Below, piece by piece: positions 34,524-44,101 of a DNA stretch of 64,000 bases. Each line of letters starts with the position of its first letter. Positions within the stretch are counted from its first letter, which is position 1. The translations under genes were made by a program, and so were the position numbers. The DNA is taken from positions 827,303-891,302 of the forward strand of contig NZ_LT965953.1 in assembly GCF_900240995.1 (NCBI RefSeq), given 5' to 3'. The stretch is from Bacillus sp. Marseille-P3661. GTDB taxonomy: Bacteria; Bacillota; Bacilli; Bacillales; Bacillaceae_J. The notes under the pieces were generated by a model that was given only the letters and a program-made list of their open reading frames with translations, had not been told where the DNA came from and made no database searches.

Positions 34524-35813
34524 ATGCATTATTTTCTCTTGGCCTTTCTTGTGTTATATCCATTTTGTATTTTTCCTGCGGGCTCTGACCCTTATTACTC
34601 CGCACCTAAAGCCATTTATTTAACAGTTTTTGTTTTTTTGCTTTGGTTATCGTATTTGTTGCTAATTTTAAAGGGTACCGCTAAGACTACACTGACGAAA
34701 GTCGATTGGCTGCTAATATGTTTATTATTGCAAATTACGCTATCTACTTATTTCTCAGTAAATACTGAGTTATCATTAATTGGAACAAAAGATCGTTATG
34801 AAGGCCTATTAGCTTGGATTGGCTATTTAAGTTTGTTTTTCTTTTCATCACGGTATTTGGATATATTAAAAAGAAACAAAGTCTATTTTGCTGTAAGTGT
34901 AAGTTCTGGACTAGTTGGTGTTTATGCAATCCTCCAACACTTTTTAATCGATTTTTTGCCAAGAAATTCAGATAAACTGACATGGACAAGGAGTTATGGA
35001 TTTTTCGATAATCCAAACTTTTATGGAACGTATACTGTAATTATGTTGCTATTTAGCTTGACGGCCTTTTTAGAAGAAAAAAAGAAACCAAGACTTTACC
35101 TGTATGCAGGTACAATATGCATTCTGTTTGTTTCAATGCTTTATTCGTTAACGAGAAGTGCTTGGCTTGGTAGTTTTGTTGGATTCGTGATACTTACACT
35201 GTTTGTGTGGAAACACAAAGGTTTATGGCTAAAATGGTTTTTACTATCATTTGCTTTGTGTTGTTTATTTGTGATTGTAAATATTACTGAACAAAGTACT
35301 ACTGTTCAACGGGCTAATACGATTATTGCTGATGGCAATAAAGTCTTAACGGGTGATAGTCATGCAGGCTCAAGCCGTTTATATATATGGAAGTCTTCTT
35401 TTCCGTTACTTAAAGACTATTATTTATTTGGTTCAGGACCAGATACATTCGGCGAGGTTTTTCCGTATGATTCACCTGATGAATTGCGCCAGTTTTTTGG
35501 AACTGAGAATATATATGTTGATAAAGCACATAATGAATTTCTGCAAATGGCCGTTACAATGGGGCTCCCTGCTTTAGTTATTTATTGTTTACTTTTAGGA
35601 TTACTAGCAATAAAATTGTTTCGTCTTGTATTATCTAAAACAATAAATTTTGAGACACAATTATATAGTATCGGCTTAATATCAGTTATGTTTGGTTACA
35701 ATGTTCAAGCGTTTTTTAATATTAGTGTCATTACAGTCGCACCGTTTTATTGGCTTTTTTCAGGAGCGGCTTATAACCTTGTACGGAAAAAAAATAATCA
35801 ACGCTATTCTTAA
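34524..35813 (+). CDS. O-antigen ligase / polymerase-like membrane protein (Wzy_C type)
   Basis: 429 residues from ATG 34524, with AGAGG 10 bases upstream. About 10-12 membrane helices. The Wzy_C signature is seen as LYIWKSSFPLLKDYYLFGSGPD (about 295-315, split here by helices) and AHNEFLQMAVTMGLPALV near residue 336, including the His-Asn-Glu of the family. Members polymerise or ligate lipid-linked sugars and include pilin O-glycan transferases of the PglL kind. The gene has no counterpart at this place in B. subtilis. Possible roles are surface glycan assembly or pilin glycosylation, which is inferred from the pilus locus nearby. Confidence 0.82.
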   Translation: MHYFLLAFLVLYPFCIFPAGSDPYYSAPKAIYLTVFVFLLWLSYLLLILKGTAKTTLTKVDWLLICLLLQITLSTYFSVNTELSLIGTKDRYEGLLAWIGYLSLFFFSSRYLDILKRNKVYFAVSVSSGLVGVYAILQHFLIDFLPRNSDKLTWTRSYGFFDNPNFYGTYTVIMLLFSLTAFLEEKKKPRLYLYAGTICILFVSMLYSLTRSAWLGSFVGFVILTLFVWKHKGLWLKWFLLSFALCCLFVIVNITEQSTTVQRANTIIADGNKVLTGDSHAGSSRLYIWKSSFPLLKDYYLFGSGPDTFGEVFPYDSPDELRQFFGTENIYVDKAHNEFLQMAVTMGLPALVIYCLLLGLLAIKLFRLVLSKTINFETQLYSIGLISVMFGYNVQAFFNISVITVAPFYWLFSGAAYNLVRKKNNQRYS

Positions 35814-35887
35814 AAGTTTCTCTGTCATATCCTCTCGGGACAAGTCATAAATATAGTAAAAAAGAGACGAGCGGGGGGAATTTCTAG

Positions 35888-36700
35888 GTGAGTGATCGAA
35901 TTAATGACGTGAAAAAAAGGATAGCAAAACGGAGAAAAGAACGATCTGCGTTTGGTGAGGGATCTTCGGAAAGCAGAATATATCCTCTGCCAAAGGACGA
36001 AGAACGATATGGGGAAATGCCGTTTGTCGACTATGAACACTCTGTAAATGGTCCACAGCCGATATTCAGGAAAGAAGTCGTCATGTTTCAGGTTCTACTG
36101 GCTGTAAGTATGTTTTTAGTAGTGGGAATACTGTTTAAAGACAATTCTCCAAGATGGGAATCTGCAAGAGCCTTTGTGAATCAAAGTATGGATAAGGAGT
36201 TTCAGTTTGCAACGGTTTTAAATTGGTATGAAGATCAATTTGGGCAACCAGTTGCACTGTTACCGAATGTTGATAATAGCGGACAAACTGGTGATATCCA
36301 GCAATCTCAGTATGTTAATAGTGATGAACCGAACACAAAACCTGTTTTTGCGGTTCCAGTAGCTGGCCGTGTCTTAGAGCCTTTTAATAAAGACGGTCAG
36401 GGAATTATGGTTGAAACAGGACGAGATTCGCTAGTAGAAGTAATCAATGATGGTGTTGTCATTGAAATAGGCGTAAAAGACGAAATCGGAAAAACAGTTG
36501 TTGTTCAGCATCCTGACGGAAGTGAAACATGGTACGGAAATCTTGATGAAATAGATGTTAAGTTATACGACTTTGTCAAAAGCAGAACGAAGCTTGGAAA
36601 GGTTGTGAACTCAGAGGATGGACAAACGGGAACATACTACTTTGCAATTAAACAGAATGATCATTTTGTTGACCCCATTCAGGTGATTAACTTTGAATAA
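35888..36700 (+). CDS. spoIVFA: Stage IV sporulation protein FA (M23-like)
   Basis: 270 residues from GTG 35888, behind a GGGGGG tract. Basic cytoplasmic N-terminus (KKRIAKRRKERS), one membrane helix (about 67-85), then an extracytoplasmic LytM/M23-like domain (about 155-270: GRVLEPFNKDGQGIMVET, VVEINDGVV-type strands). The catalytic His-x-His is missing (YYFAIKQND in its place), as expected for SpoIVFA, which regulates rather than cuts. It holds SpoIVFB inactive until the forespore signal arrives via SpoIVB. The stop overlaps spoIVFB by 8 bp. Confidence 0.92.
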   Translation: MSDRINDVKKRIAKRRKERSAFGEGSSESRIYPLPKDEERYGEMPFVDYEHSVNGPQPIFRKEVVMFQVLLAVSMFLVVGILFKDNSPRWESARAFVNQSMDKEFQFATVLNWYEDQFGQPVALLPNVDNSGQTGDIQQSQYVNSDEPNTKPVFAVPVAGRVLEPFNKDGQGIMVETGRDSLVEVINDGVVIEIGVKDEIGKTVVVQHPDGSETWYGNLDEIDVKLYDFVKSRTKLGKVVNSEDGQTGTYYFAIKQNDHFVDPIQVINFE

Positions 36701-37547
36701 TATCTTTGCTAAATTGTCCATTCACCCTTTATTTTGGCTTGTTGTTGGCTTTGGGATTATGACAGGGCGATTTTTAGAAGTTATTATGCTGTTTTTCATC
36801 GTGTTTATTCATGAAATGGGTCATGCGGTTGCGGCCCATTTTTTTCATTGGAGAATAAAAAAAATTCAAATTCTGCCATTTGGCGGAGTCGCTGAAATGG
36901 ATGAACATGGGAATCGCCCTTTAAAGGAAGAACTGATTGTTATTCTTAGTGGCCCTGTACAGCATATATGGCTAATAGGGTTAGCTTATTTACTATTATC
37001 GATTGGCATGATTGATCAAGGCACATTTGATTTATTTTTGCGACATAACCTTATTATTCTTGCATTTAATTTATTACCTGTATGGCCATTAGATGGAGGA
37101 AAGCTCCTATTTCTAGCATTATCATATAAATATCCATTTGGAACAGCACATCAATATGCCTTGTATGCGTCTTTAAGCATGGTCGGATTACTAGTGTTGC
37201 TTACATTAATAATCTATCCGTATCATTTAAATTTGTGGCTTGTGTTATCGTTCGTTGTTTTTACACATTATGTTGAGTGGAAACAACGAAAATTTGCGCA
37301 TATGCGATTTTTATTAGAACGTTATTATGGTAGAAGTATTGAAATTAACCAATTAAAGCCAATAAACGTGAAAGAAACAGATCAAATTGTGGATGTTTTT
37401 GCGAAATTTTGCCGTGGCTGTAAGCATCAAATTGTTTTGAAACTTAGTGATCGTGATCAAATTACCTTTGATGAAAATGAGCTATTACATGCTTATTTTG
37501 CAGAAAAGCGCGCGAGTGGAACAATTGGAGAAGTGATTGGTATTTAA
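36693..37547 (+). CDS. spoIVFB: Intramembrane metalloprotease SpoIVFB
   Basis: 284 residues from TTG 36693, 6 bases after AGGTGA. Site-2-protease family: HEMGHAVAAHFF (HExxH, about residue 44) in the third helix, and PVWPLDGGKLLF (the Asp ligand, about residue 131). A C-terminal CBS-like domain (about 200-284) binds ATP in the B. subtilis enzyme. Cleaves pro-sigma-K in the mother cell. Operon with spoIVFA, with 8-bp overlap and a weak TTG start, so the amount is probably set by coupling. Confidence 0.95.
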   Translation: MNNIFAKLSIHPLFWLVVGFGIMTGRFLEVIMLFFIVFIHEMGHAVAAHFFHWRIKKIQILPFGGVAEMDEHGNRPLKEELIVILSGPVQHIWLIGLAYLLLSIGMIDQGTFDLFLRHNLIILAFNLLPVWPLDGGKLLFLALSYKYPFGTAHQYALYASLSMVGLLVLLTLIIYPYHLNLWLVLSFVVFTHYVEWKQRKFAHMRFLLERYYGRSIEINQLKPINVKETDQIVDVFAKFCRGCKHQIVLKLSDRDQITFDENELLHAYFAEKRASGTIGEVIGI

Positions 37548-37580
37548 AGCAGGCAGTTAGTTGCCTGTTTTTTCTTTTTT
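37548..37580 (+). terminator. Terminator after spoIVFB
   Basis: CAGGCA (37550-37555) and TGCCTG (37562-37567) with a 6-base loop and a long T run. Confidence 0.8.
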
Positions 37581-37638
37581 TTAAAGTATAGTATGATGTG
37601 TTTAGGTTTTGAAAATTTTATAGTAAGGAAGAAACAGC

Positions 37639-39117
37639 TTGAAAAAAATTATTTTCAATGAACGTAATAACCAAAAACGAGCCGCAATTATAGAGAATGA
37701 AAAACTTGTTGAACTATATATTGAGGACCCTGTTGACAAATCGGTAGTTGGCAATATTTATAAAGGGCGTGTCGTAAAAGTAGTTCCTGGTATGCAGGCG
37801 GCGTTTGTAGATATTGGCCTTAAGAAAAATGGCTTTTTACAAAAAGAGCAATTAGTTACATATAAACAGTTGGACCCTTCACAAAAAGCAAAAATACCGC
37901 TTTCAAATTTGATTCATGAAGGTCAGGAGTTAATCGTTCAAGTTACAAAAGACTCCTTTGGTGAAAAAGGACCACGATTAACGACATTACTTGAGATACC
38001 AGGCCGTTTTGTCGTTTATATGCCAAATGATAGCCATATTGCTGTATCGAAAAAGCTAGAAGAAGATGAGAGAGAAGACTGGCGAAACCTAGGTTCCATA
38101 CTGTGCAATGAGCCTGAAGGAGTACTTTTTAGAACTTCTTGTCATGGTCAAGCAAAGGAAGTGGTTGAACATGAGATAAAGGCCCTTCAAAAAAAGTGGA
38201 CAGCTGTTTTGGCTAGTAGTTCTACATTAAAGCCGCCCAAGCTGATTTATCATAATGCAAGTAGTGTTAAGACACTTACCCGTGAATTATTGCCGAATCA
38301 ACCAATAGAAATTGTCATCGACGATGGTGAGCTTTATCGCAATTTAAAAGAGGAGTTATCGATTTTTCCTTCGAGCTCTATTCAAGTTACATACCATATG
38401 AATAAAGAAAACATCTTTTTACACTATGGTATTGAGCAGGAAATTGAGCGAGCGTTAAATCCACAGATTTGGTTGGAAAATGGTGCAAGCCTTATGATTG
38501 ATCAAACTGAAGCATTGACAGTGGTCGATGTAAATACAAGTAAATATACTGGGAAATATAATGCCAAAGATACAGCGATCAAAACGAATGAATTGGCTGC
38601 GATTGAAATTGCTCGCCAATTGCGGCTTCGGAATATCGGCGGGATTATTTTAATTGATTTTATAAATATGGACCGTGAAAAAGATCGTGACAAAGTAAAG
38701 CGGAAGTTGTTGGAAACTTTAAAAGGAGATCCTCACTTTACGCAAGTTTTCGGTTTTACTAAATTAGGTTTACTTGAAATGACTCGGAAAAAGGACCGTA
38801 AACCGTTAAGTGAACAGCTGACTATGATATGTTCAACATGTCATGGTACGGGGAAGGTATTTTCAAATGAAGAGCTTTGTTTTCGAATTGAAAGAGCACT
38901 GTGGGAATATCAAGGCATGGATGAAGAAGCTATACTCATTGAAACAGCTCCTGCTGTTATTGAAATGTTTAAGCAAGACGGTCATTTGAAACGCTTGGAG
39001 GATGCATTAGGCTTTTTCATTTATTTCTTGAAACAACAGGATGGTCAGGGTGAACAGACTTTTCAAATTAGACATATTGGATCAAAAACTGAAATAGAAA
39101 TTAGACTTTCAAAGTAA
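37639..39117 (+). CDS. rng: Ribonuclease G/E family endoribonuclease
   Basis: 492 residues from TTG 37639, behind GTAAGGAAG. An S1 RNA-binding domain (about 37-125) starts with VGNIYKGRVVKVVPGMQAAFV. The catalytic core includes VVDVNTSKYTGKYNAKDT (about 295) and GGIILIDFINMD (the Mg-binding Asp residues, near 333-343). CSTCHGTGKV near residue 400 is the zinc link that joins dimers. Processes 5' monophosphorylated RNA, including rRNA precursors. B. subtilis has no RNase E/G and relies on RNase Y and J, so this gene marks a different lineage. It sits just before rplU, as rng/cafA does in many Firmicutes. Confidence 0.96.
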   Translation: MKKIIFNERNNQKRAAIIENEKLVELYIEDPVDKSVVGNIYKGRVVKVVPGMQAAFVDIGLKKNGFLQKEQLVTYKQLDPSQKAKIPLSNLIHEGQELIVQVTKDSFGEKGPRLTTLLEIPGRFVVYMPNDSHIAVSKKLEEDEREDWRNLGSILCNEPEGVLFRTSCHGQAKEVVEHEIKALQKKWTAVLASSSTLKPPKLIYHNASSVKTLTRELLPNQPIEIVIDDGELYRNLKEELSIFPSSSIQVTYHMNKENIFLHYGIEQEIERALNPQIWLENGASLMIDQTEALTVVDVNTSKYTGKYNAKDTAIKTNELAAIEIARQLRLRNIGGIILIDFINMDREKDRDKVKRKLLETLKGDPHFTQVFGFTKLGLLEMTRKKDRKPLSEQLTMICSTCHGTGKVFSNEELCFRIERALWEYQGMDEEAILIETAPAVIEMFKQDGHLKRLEDALGFFIYFLKQQDGQGEQTFQIRHIGSKTEIEIRLSK

Positions 39118-39194
39118 ATAGGCTCGTATAAGTAAGTTGATTAAATATTATGGTTTAACTTAAATTGGAACGCATATAAAGTATTACATAGTCA

Positions 39195-39224
39195 TTGACA
39201 TTTTTAATTGAAATATGGTATGAT
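39195..39224 (+). promoter_or_regulatory. Sigma-A promoter of the rplU operon
   Basis: TTGACA at 39195-39200 and TATGAT at 39219-39224, spacing 18. Transcription should begin near 39231. Confidence 0.85.
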
Positions 39225-39230
39225 CTTCAT

Positions 39231-39392
39231 TGTGTTTATGCTATCTAATACTAGTAGATAGGATTAATAGTATAAAATTATTGTAGCGCACCCACGCTAC
39301 AACCGCGCAGAACAGGTGTTAAATCTATAAAAGGGTTAAAAACTCTATTATAGTACCTAGGATGGCGAGTCTTAGTCTAAGAGGAGGTGCAG
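39231..39392 (+). promoter_or_regulatory. L21 leader RNA
   Basis: The 160-nt leader between promoter and rplU matches the general L21-leader arrangement. It contains a GTAGCGCACCCACGCTAC hairpin (39283-39300), CGCGCAGAACAGG and the CTAGGATGGCGAG box (39357-39369) near the start codon. These are conserved in Bacillus rplU leaders and are thought to allow feedback by a ribosomal protein. The family assignment is from memory and position. Confidence 0.7.
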
Positions 39393-39395
39393 AGA

Positions 39396-39704
39396 ATGTA
39401 CGCAATTATTGAAACTGGTGGTAAGCAAATCAAAGTTGAAGAAGGTCAAGCAATCTACATCGAGAAAATTGATGCAGAAGCAGGCGAAACTGTAACTTTT
39501 GACCAAGTATTAATGGTTGGTGGTGACAACGTTAAAGTTGGAAGCCCAATCGTTGAAGGCGCTACTGTAACAGCTAAAGTTGAAAAGCAAGGTCGCGCAA
39601 AGAAAATTATCGTTTTCAAATACAAGTCAAAGAAAAACTACAAGCGTAAGCAAGGTCATCGTCAACCTTATACAAAAGTTGTAATCGAAAAGATTAATGC
39701 TTAA
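39396..39704 (+). CDS. rplU: Ribosomal protein L21
   Basis: 102 residues, the standard length. [21 protein letters not shown] at the start and [17 protein letters not shown] at the end are typical. ATG 39396 with GAGGAGGTG 7 bases upstream. The GTG at 39387 lies inside that binding site and is not the start. Part of the large subunit near domain II of 23S rRNA. First gene of rplU-prp-rpmA. Confidence 0.98.
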   Translation: MYAIIETGGKQIKVEEGQAIYIEKIDAEAGETVTFDQVLMVGGDNVKVGSPIVEGATVTAKVEKQGRAKKIIVFKYKSKKNYKRKQGHRQPYTKVVIEKINA

Positions 39705-39719
39705 TTTAAGGCTGATCGT

Positions 39720-40052
39720 ATGATAAAAGTTACGATTAAAAGACTTGCAAACCATTCAATTAAGTCGTTTGAGATGAGTGGACATGCTGATAGCGGACCA
39801 TATGGTCAAGATATAGTATGTGCTGGTGCATCTGCAGTTTCATTTGGAACAGTGAATGCGATCTATAAGCTTTGTCAAACAGAACTTGAGATTGAACAAG
39901 GTAAATCAGGTGGTTTTCTCCGCTGTGTAGTACCTGATCATTTAGATCAAGCTACCAATGAGAAAATACAACTATTACTTGAAGGGATGCTTGTATCCTT
40001 ACAAACGATAGAACATGATTACGCAAAATACATTAAGATTTCTGACCAATAG
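39720..40052 (+). CDS. prp: Ribosomal-processing cysteine protease Prp
   Basis: 110 residues (ysxB in B. subtilis). Catalytic His22 in [11 protein letters not shown] and Cys34 in [18 protein letters not shown] match the positions known in S. aureus Prp. It removes the N-terminal extension of L27, encoded next. SD TTAAGG before ATG 39720. Its place between rplU and rpmA is fixed in Firmicutes whose L27 carries the extension. Confidence 0.95.
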   Translation: MIKVTIKRLANHSIKSFEMSGHADSGPYGQDIVCAGASAVSFGTVNAIYKLCQTELEIEQGKSGGFLRCVVPDHLDQATNEKIQLLLEGMLVSLQTIEHDYAKYIKISDQ

Positions 40053-40077
40053 GTTAGTGTATCAGGAGGTGAAACTG

Positions 40078-40362
40078 ATGTTAAGATTAGATCTTCAGTT
40101 TTTCGCATCGAAAAAAGGGGTAGGTAGTACTAAAAACGGTCGTGACTCTATCTCTAAGCGTTTAGGTGCTAAGCGTGCTGATGGCCAATTAGTTAATGGT
40201 GGAGAAATCCTTTACCGTCAACGTGGTACAAAAATCTATCCAGGAAACAACGTGGGTCGCGGTGGTGACGACACATTGTTTGCTAAAACAGCTGGAATCG
40301 TACGTTACGAGCGTGTTGGTCGTGACCGCAAGCAAGTATCTGTATACCCAGTAGCTCAATAA
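40078..40362 (+). CDS. rpmA: Ribosomal protein L27 with Prp-cleaved extension
   Basis: 94 residues from ATG 40078 behind AGGAGGTG. The N-terminal [16 protein letters not shown] carries the nine-residue Firmicute extension. Prp cuts after Phe9 to free the tail that reaches the peptidyl-transferase centre. [17 protein letters not shown] and [21 protein letters not shown] are typical of L27. Confidence 0.98.
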   Translation: MLRLDLQFFASKKGVGSTKNGRDSISKRLGAKRADGQLVNGGEILYRQRGTKIYPGNNVGRGGDDTLFAKTAGIVRYERVGRDRKQVSVYPVAQ

Positions 40363-40385
40363 TTAGAATAAACTAATCATGAGTT

Positions 40386-40420
40386 AAAAGCTCTAACCAT
40401 TAGGTTAGAGCTTTTCTGTT
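40386..40420 (+). terminator. Terminator after rpmA
   Basis: AAAAGCTCTAACC pairs with GGTTAGAGCTTTT around ATTA; followed by CTGTTTT. Confidence 0.88.
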
Positions 40421-40429
40421 TTAGTTTAC

Positions 40430-40460
40430 AATTCGACAAGTACCAGGCACTTGTCGAATT
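40430..40460. repeat. Perfect 12-bp hairpin between rpmA and spo0B
   Basis: AATTCGACAAGT (40430-40441) and ACTTGTCGAATT (40449-40460) with the loop ACCAGGC. It has no T run and sits 26 bases after the rpmA terminator, so it looks like a small intergenic palindrome rather than a terminator. A related AGGTGCC/GGTGCC word recurs at about 40480. Confidence 0.6.
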
Positions 40461-40571
40461 CAAATTAAATTGAAATACTGGTGCCTTCTGTAACAATTTT
40501 TTAAAAACTTTGTTATCGTTTGTATGAATATTTGATATAATGCACTTAAATTGTTTGTTAGGAGTGCACAT

Positions 40572-41111
40572 ATGGATAAAGAATGGAATGCAGTTGAAAT
40601 TTTACGGCATTCGCGACATGATTGGTTGAATAAGATACAGCTGATAAAAGGCAATATTGCGTTGAATAGATTGGATCGCGTGAATGGAATTATCGAGGAA
40701 ATTATTATAGATACTCAAAATGAAACGAAATTGACTAATTTAAAAGCGGATCGCTTTGCAAGCTATTTGTTGACTTTTAATTGGAATGCACATCATTTTT
40801 TGTTAGCTTTTGAGATTGTTGGCGATGGCCAAGACTTATCTATTATTGATACAGACCTATTTCTATGGTGTTCGGAATTTTTTAATATATTGAACGAAAG
40901 CGTTCAGCAATATGGTGACAACCAGATGAATTTGTCAATTCAATTTTCAAATAAAGATGTTCGTTTCTTTTTTGACTTTAGTGGAATAATAGAGGGAGAT
41001 AGTAAAATCTTAAATTTTTTAGAAAATCAAAATGCCCATCCTTCTGTAAATGTCATTGAACATCAAGTACATAATGATGAGATGCTTGTGATGCTAAAAA
41101 TAAATATTTAA
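40572..41111 (+). CDS. spo0B: Sporulation phosphotransferase Spo0B
   Basis: 179 residues from ATG 40572 with AGGAGTG upstream. The phosphorylated His is His16 in [18 protein letters not shown], which matches the motif around His30 of B. subtilis Spo0B; the N-terminus is about 14 residues shorter. Passes phosphate from Spo0F to Spo0A in the sporulation phosphorelay. The C-terminal part resembles a degenerate histidine-kinase ATP domain. Its operon partner Obg follows after 34 bp, as in B. subtilis. Confidence 0.92.
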   Translation: MDKEWNAVEILRHSRHDWLNKIQLIKGNIALNRLDRVNGIIEEIIIDTQNETKLTNLKADRFASYLLTFNWNAHHFLLAFEIVGDGQDLSIIDTDLFLWCSEFFNILNESVQQYGDNQMNLSIQFSNKDVRFFFDFSGIIEGDSKILNFLENQNAHPSVNVIEHQVHNDEMLVMLKINI

Positions 41112-41145
41112 ACTATGTAAACAGTTGCAATTGAGAGGTGATAAC

Positions 41146-42426
41146 ATGTTTGTCGATTACGTCAAAGTATATGTAAAAGGCGGCGATGGCGGCAATGGTA
41201 TGGTTGCATATCGTCGAGAAAAATATGTTCCAAAGGGTGGTCCAGCTGGTGGTGACGGCGGTAATGGTGCAGACGTCATTTTTGTAGTAGAGGAAGGGCT
41301 GCGTACGTTAATGGATTTCCGTTATCAACGACACTTTAAAGCAAGTCGTGGAGAGCATGGAATGTCTAAAGGAATGCATGGAAAAAATGCAGAACCAATG
41401 ATTGTAAAAGTACCACCAGGTACTGTTGTTCGTGATGCTGAAACAGATGAAAAAATTGCTGATTTAACATTACACGGCCAACGAGCAGTTATTGCGAAAG
41501 GCGGTCGCGGTGGTAGAGGAAACACAAGATTTGCGACACCAAGTAATCCTGCACCTGAAATCGCTGAGAATGGTGAACCAGGGCAAGAGCGCGATGTAAT
41601 TCTAGAGCTAAAGGTGTTAGCAGATGTAGGGCTAGTAGGGTTTCCGAGTGTAGGGAAATCTACATTATTGTCAGTTGTTTCTGCTGCAAAACCAAAAATC
41701 GCTGAGTATCACTTTACGACTATTACACCTAACTTGGGTGTTGTAGAAACAGAAGATGGTCGAAGCTTTGTAATGGCTGACCTTCCTGGACTTATTGAAG
41801 GAGCACACCAAGGAGTAGGTCTAGGTCATCAATTTTTGCGTCATATTGAAAGAACACGGGTTATTGTTCATGTCATTGATATGTCAGGATTGGAAGGACG
41901 CGATCCTTATCAAGATTACCTTACAATTAATGAGGAGCTAGCTCAATATAATTTGCGTTTAACTGAACGACCACAAATTATCGTTGCCAACAAAATGGAT
42001 ATTCCTGGTGCTGAAGAAAATTTGGAGAAGTTCAAAGAACAGCTTGAAGATGATGCGCCTATTTTCCCTATATCGGCAGTTACACGACAAGGCCTACGTG
42101 ATCTATTATTCAAAATAGCTGATTTGGTTGAAACAACACCAGAGTTTCCACTTGATGAGGAAGTTGAAGAAACACATATATTATATCGTCATGAAAGAGA
42201 AGAAACTCCATTTACAATTACTAGAGATGATGATGGTACATTTGTAATCTCTGGAGCCGAAATTGAGAAGAAGTTTAAGATGACAGATTTTTCACGAGAG
42301 GAATCTGTACGCCGTTTCTCAAGACAGATGAGAGGTATGGGAGTCGATGAAGCCTTGAGAGCGCGTGGAGCAAAAGATGGCGATATCGTAAGGCTATTAG
42401 AATTTGAGTTTGAATTTATAGAATAG
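41146..42426 (+). CDS. obg: GTPase Obg
   Basis: 426 residues. The Gly-rich Obg fold (residues 1-157: [19 protein letters not shown]) is followed by a GTPase domain with G1 GFPSVGKST (about 165), switch [23 protein letters not shown], and NKMD near 282. The C-terminal OCT domain (about 350-426) has [17 protein letters not shown]. Takes part in ribosome assembly, stress response and spo0 signalling. ATG 41146 behind GAGAGGTG. Confidence 0.97.
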   Translation: MFVDYVKVYVKGGDGGNGMVAYRREKYVPKGGPAGGDGGNGADVIFVVEEGLRTLMDFRYQRHFKASRGEHGMSKGMHGKNAEPMIVKVPPGTVVRDAETDEKIADLTLHGQRAVIAKGGRGGRGNTRFATPSNPAPEIAENGEPGQERDVILELKVLADVGLVGFPSVGKSTLLSVVSAAKPKIAEYHFTTITPNLGVVETEDGRSFVMADLPGLIEGAHQGVGLGHQFLRHIERTRVIVHVIDMSGLEGRDPYQDYLTINEELAQYNLRLTERPQIIVANKMDIPGAEENLEKFKEQLEDDAPIFPISAVTRQGLRDLLFKIADLVETTPEFPLDEEVEETHILYRHEREETPFTITRDDDGTFVISGAEIEKKFKMTDFSREESVRRFSRQMRGMGVDEALRARGAKDGDIVRLLEFEFEFIE

Positions 42427-42478
42427 GTTATGGCTCTTACAAACAAGATTCCAATAACCCGTTAAAGTAGAAAAATTA

Positions 42479-42513
42479 AGCTCCCCACTATAAAATTAGT
42501 GGGAGCTATGTTT
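42479..42513 (+). terminator. Terminator after obg
   Basis: AGCTCCCCACTA pairs with TAGTGGGAGCT around TAAAAT; a TATGTTTTT run follows. It separates spo0B-obg from pheB-pheA. Confidence 0.8.
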
Positions 42514-42554
42514 TTAAATCAAGACTTTCTCATATGAGGAAGGGGGAAGTTTGA

Positions 42555-43016
42555 GTGGGGAAATCATCTGAACTTGAGCAGCAAAGCTATTTTTTAATTC
42601 GAGAGGATTTTTTGCCGGAAGCGATGAAAAAAACGCTTGATGCTAAAGCATTAATCGAACGCGGAAAAGTCGATTCAGTTGCAGATGCGGTTCAATTAGT
42701 TGGACTAAGTCGAAGTGCATTCTATAAATATCGCGATGCTGTTTTTCCGTTCAATGCTATGGTTAAGGAAAGAATTATTACACTATTCTTTCATTTAGAA
42801 GATCGTTCAGGAACGTTATCACAAATGTTAGCTATTGTTGCCCAGTCGGGGTGTAATGTGTTAACGATTAACCAAACAATTCCACTTCAAGGTAAAGCAA
42901 ATGTTACCCTTTCATTGAACACAGCTGGAATGAAAGATGACATCAATGCTTTAATTAAATGTTTAAAACAACTAGAATTTGTAGAAAAGATTGAAGTGCT
43001 TGGTACAGGTGCTTAA
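42555..43016 (+). CDS. pheB: ACT-domain protein PheB
   Basis: 153 residues from GTG 42555, behind AGGGGGAAG. An N-terminal helical part contains a helix-turn-helix-like stretch ([20 protein letters not shown]). A C-terminal ACT domain (about 75-150: [20 protein letters not shown]) binds amino acids in related proteins. It accompanies pheA in Bacillus and is thought to act in aromatic amino-acid regulation rather than as a chorismate mutase. 22 bp upstream of pheA. Confidence 0.93.
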   Translation: MGKSSELEQQSYFLIREDFLPEAMKKTLDAKALIERGKVDSVADAVQLVGLSRSAFYKYRDAVFPFNAMVKERIITLFFHLEDRSGTLSQMLAIVAQSGCNVLTINQTIPLQGKANVTLSLNTAGMKDDINALIKCLKQLEFVEKIEVLGTGA

Positions 43017-43038
43017 TTGTAAAAGGGAGAGAAGTAAC

Positions 43039-43917
43039 ATGGCAGCAAAAGTTGGTTATTTAGGTCCAAAAGGCACATTTACAAAAATAGCAGTAAATGA
43101 ACTATTTCCTAGGGAAAATAAAATACCGTTCGACACAATTCCTGCATGTATAGATGGAGTTATGAATGGTGAATTAGATTATGCTGTTGTACCATTAGAA
43201 AATGCTATAGAGGGTTCTGTTAATTTAACTATTGATTATTTGATTCATGAAAGTACTTTACCAATTGTCGGAGAAATAGTTGTTCCAATTCGTCAACATT
43301 TAATGGTACATCCGACTAACAAAGATAAGTGGAAAGATATCACTAGTGTTCTTTCGCATCCACACGCCATTGCACAATGTCATCAATATTTACACAAAAA
43401 TTTGCCGAATTCAAAGCTTGAATATGTTAAATCTACAGGTGCTGCAGCTGAATATGTGGAAGAACATCCTGAAGAGTGTATTGCAGCGATTGGAAATGCA
43501 CTAGCAGCTGAAGAATATCACTTGGAAATTGTTAGTAGAGATATCCATGATTATGATAATAACAAAACTCGTTTTGTTGTACTAAATCGCAATGTGGTTG
43601 ACTTAAGTACGAATAACCCGTTATATCAAGGAGACCGGACAATGTTGATGGTTACCCTGCCATCCGACTATGCAGGTGCTTTACATCAAGTTCTTTCGGC
43701 ATTTGCATGGCGTAAGTTGAACTTGTCAAAAATTGAATCAAGACCAATGAAAACTGGATTAGGCAATTATTTCTTTATAATTGACGTTGAAATGAAAAAA
43801 GACGATGTTTTAATTCCTGGTGCAATCGGCGAGCTAGAATCATTAGGCTGTTCTGTTAAGATTTTAGGTAGTTTTCCTGTTTATTTTGTTGGAAAAGAAA
43901 CAATGGCCAATAAATAA
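43039..43917 (+). CDS. pheA: Prephenate dehydratase
   Basis: Converts prephenate to phenylpyruvate in phenylalanine synthesis. 292 residues from ATG 43039. KVGYLGPKGTFTKIAV at the start, PLENAIEGSVNLTIDYL near residue 55, and the catalytic KTRFVVLNR near residue 178 are seen. A C-terminal ACT domain (about 200-280) has the Phe-binding ESRPMKTGLGNYFF. It ends the pheB-pheA pair; a terminator follows. Confidence 0.97.
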   Translation: MAAKVGYLGPKGTFTKIAVNELFPRENKIPFDTIPACIDGVMNGELDYAVVPLENAIEGSVNLTIDYLIHESTLPIVGEIVVPIRQHLMVHPTNKDKWKDITSVLSHPHAIAQCHQYLHKNLPNSKLEYVKSTGAAAEYVEEHPEECIAAIGNALAAEEYHLEIVSRDIHDYDNNKTRFVVLNRNVVDLSTNNPLYQGDRTMLMVTLPSDYAGALHQVLSAFAWRKLNLSKIESRPMKTGLGNYFFIIDVEMKKDDVLIPGAIGELESLGCSVKILGSFPVYFVGKETMANK

Positions 43918-43922
43918 CCATA

Positions 43923-43962
43923 AAAAAGTCCCACTATTTTGATAAATAGATGGGATTTTTTA
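43923..43962 (+). terminator. Terminator after pheA
   Basis: AAAAAGTCCCACTATTT pairs with AAATAGATGGGATTTTTT apart from one mismatch, and ends in a T run. Confidence 0.85.
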
Positions 43963-44101
43963 ATTTTCTGATAATTTATTGTACTGAGTAACGAAATGTG
44001 TCTTTTGCATAGAAAAATATAAAAACTAGTAGCGGGTAACAAGAGGAGTACTTATCTGATTACTGATAAAGATAGAGTGCAGAACAAATCATATACAGTC
44101 G

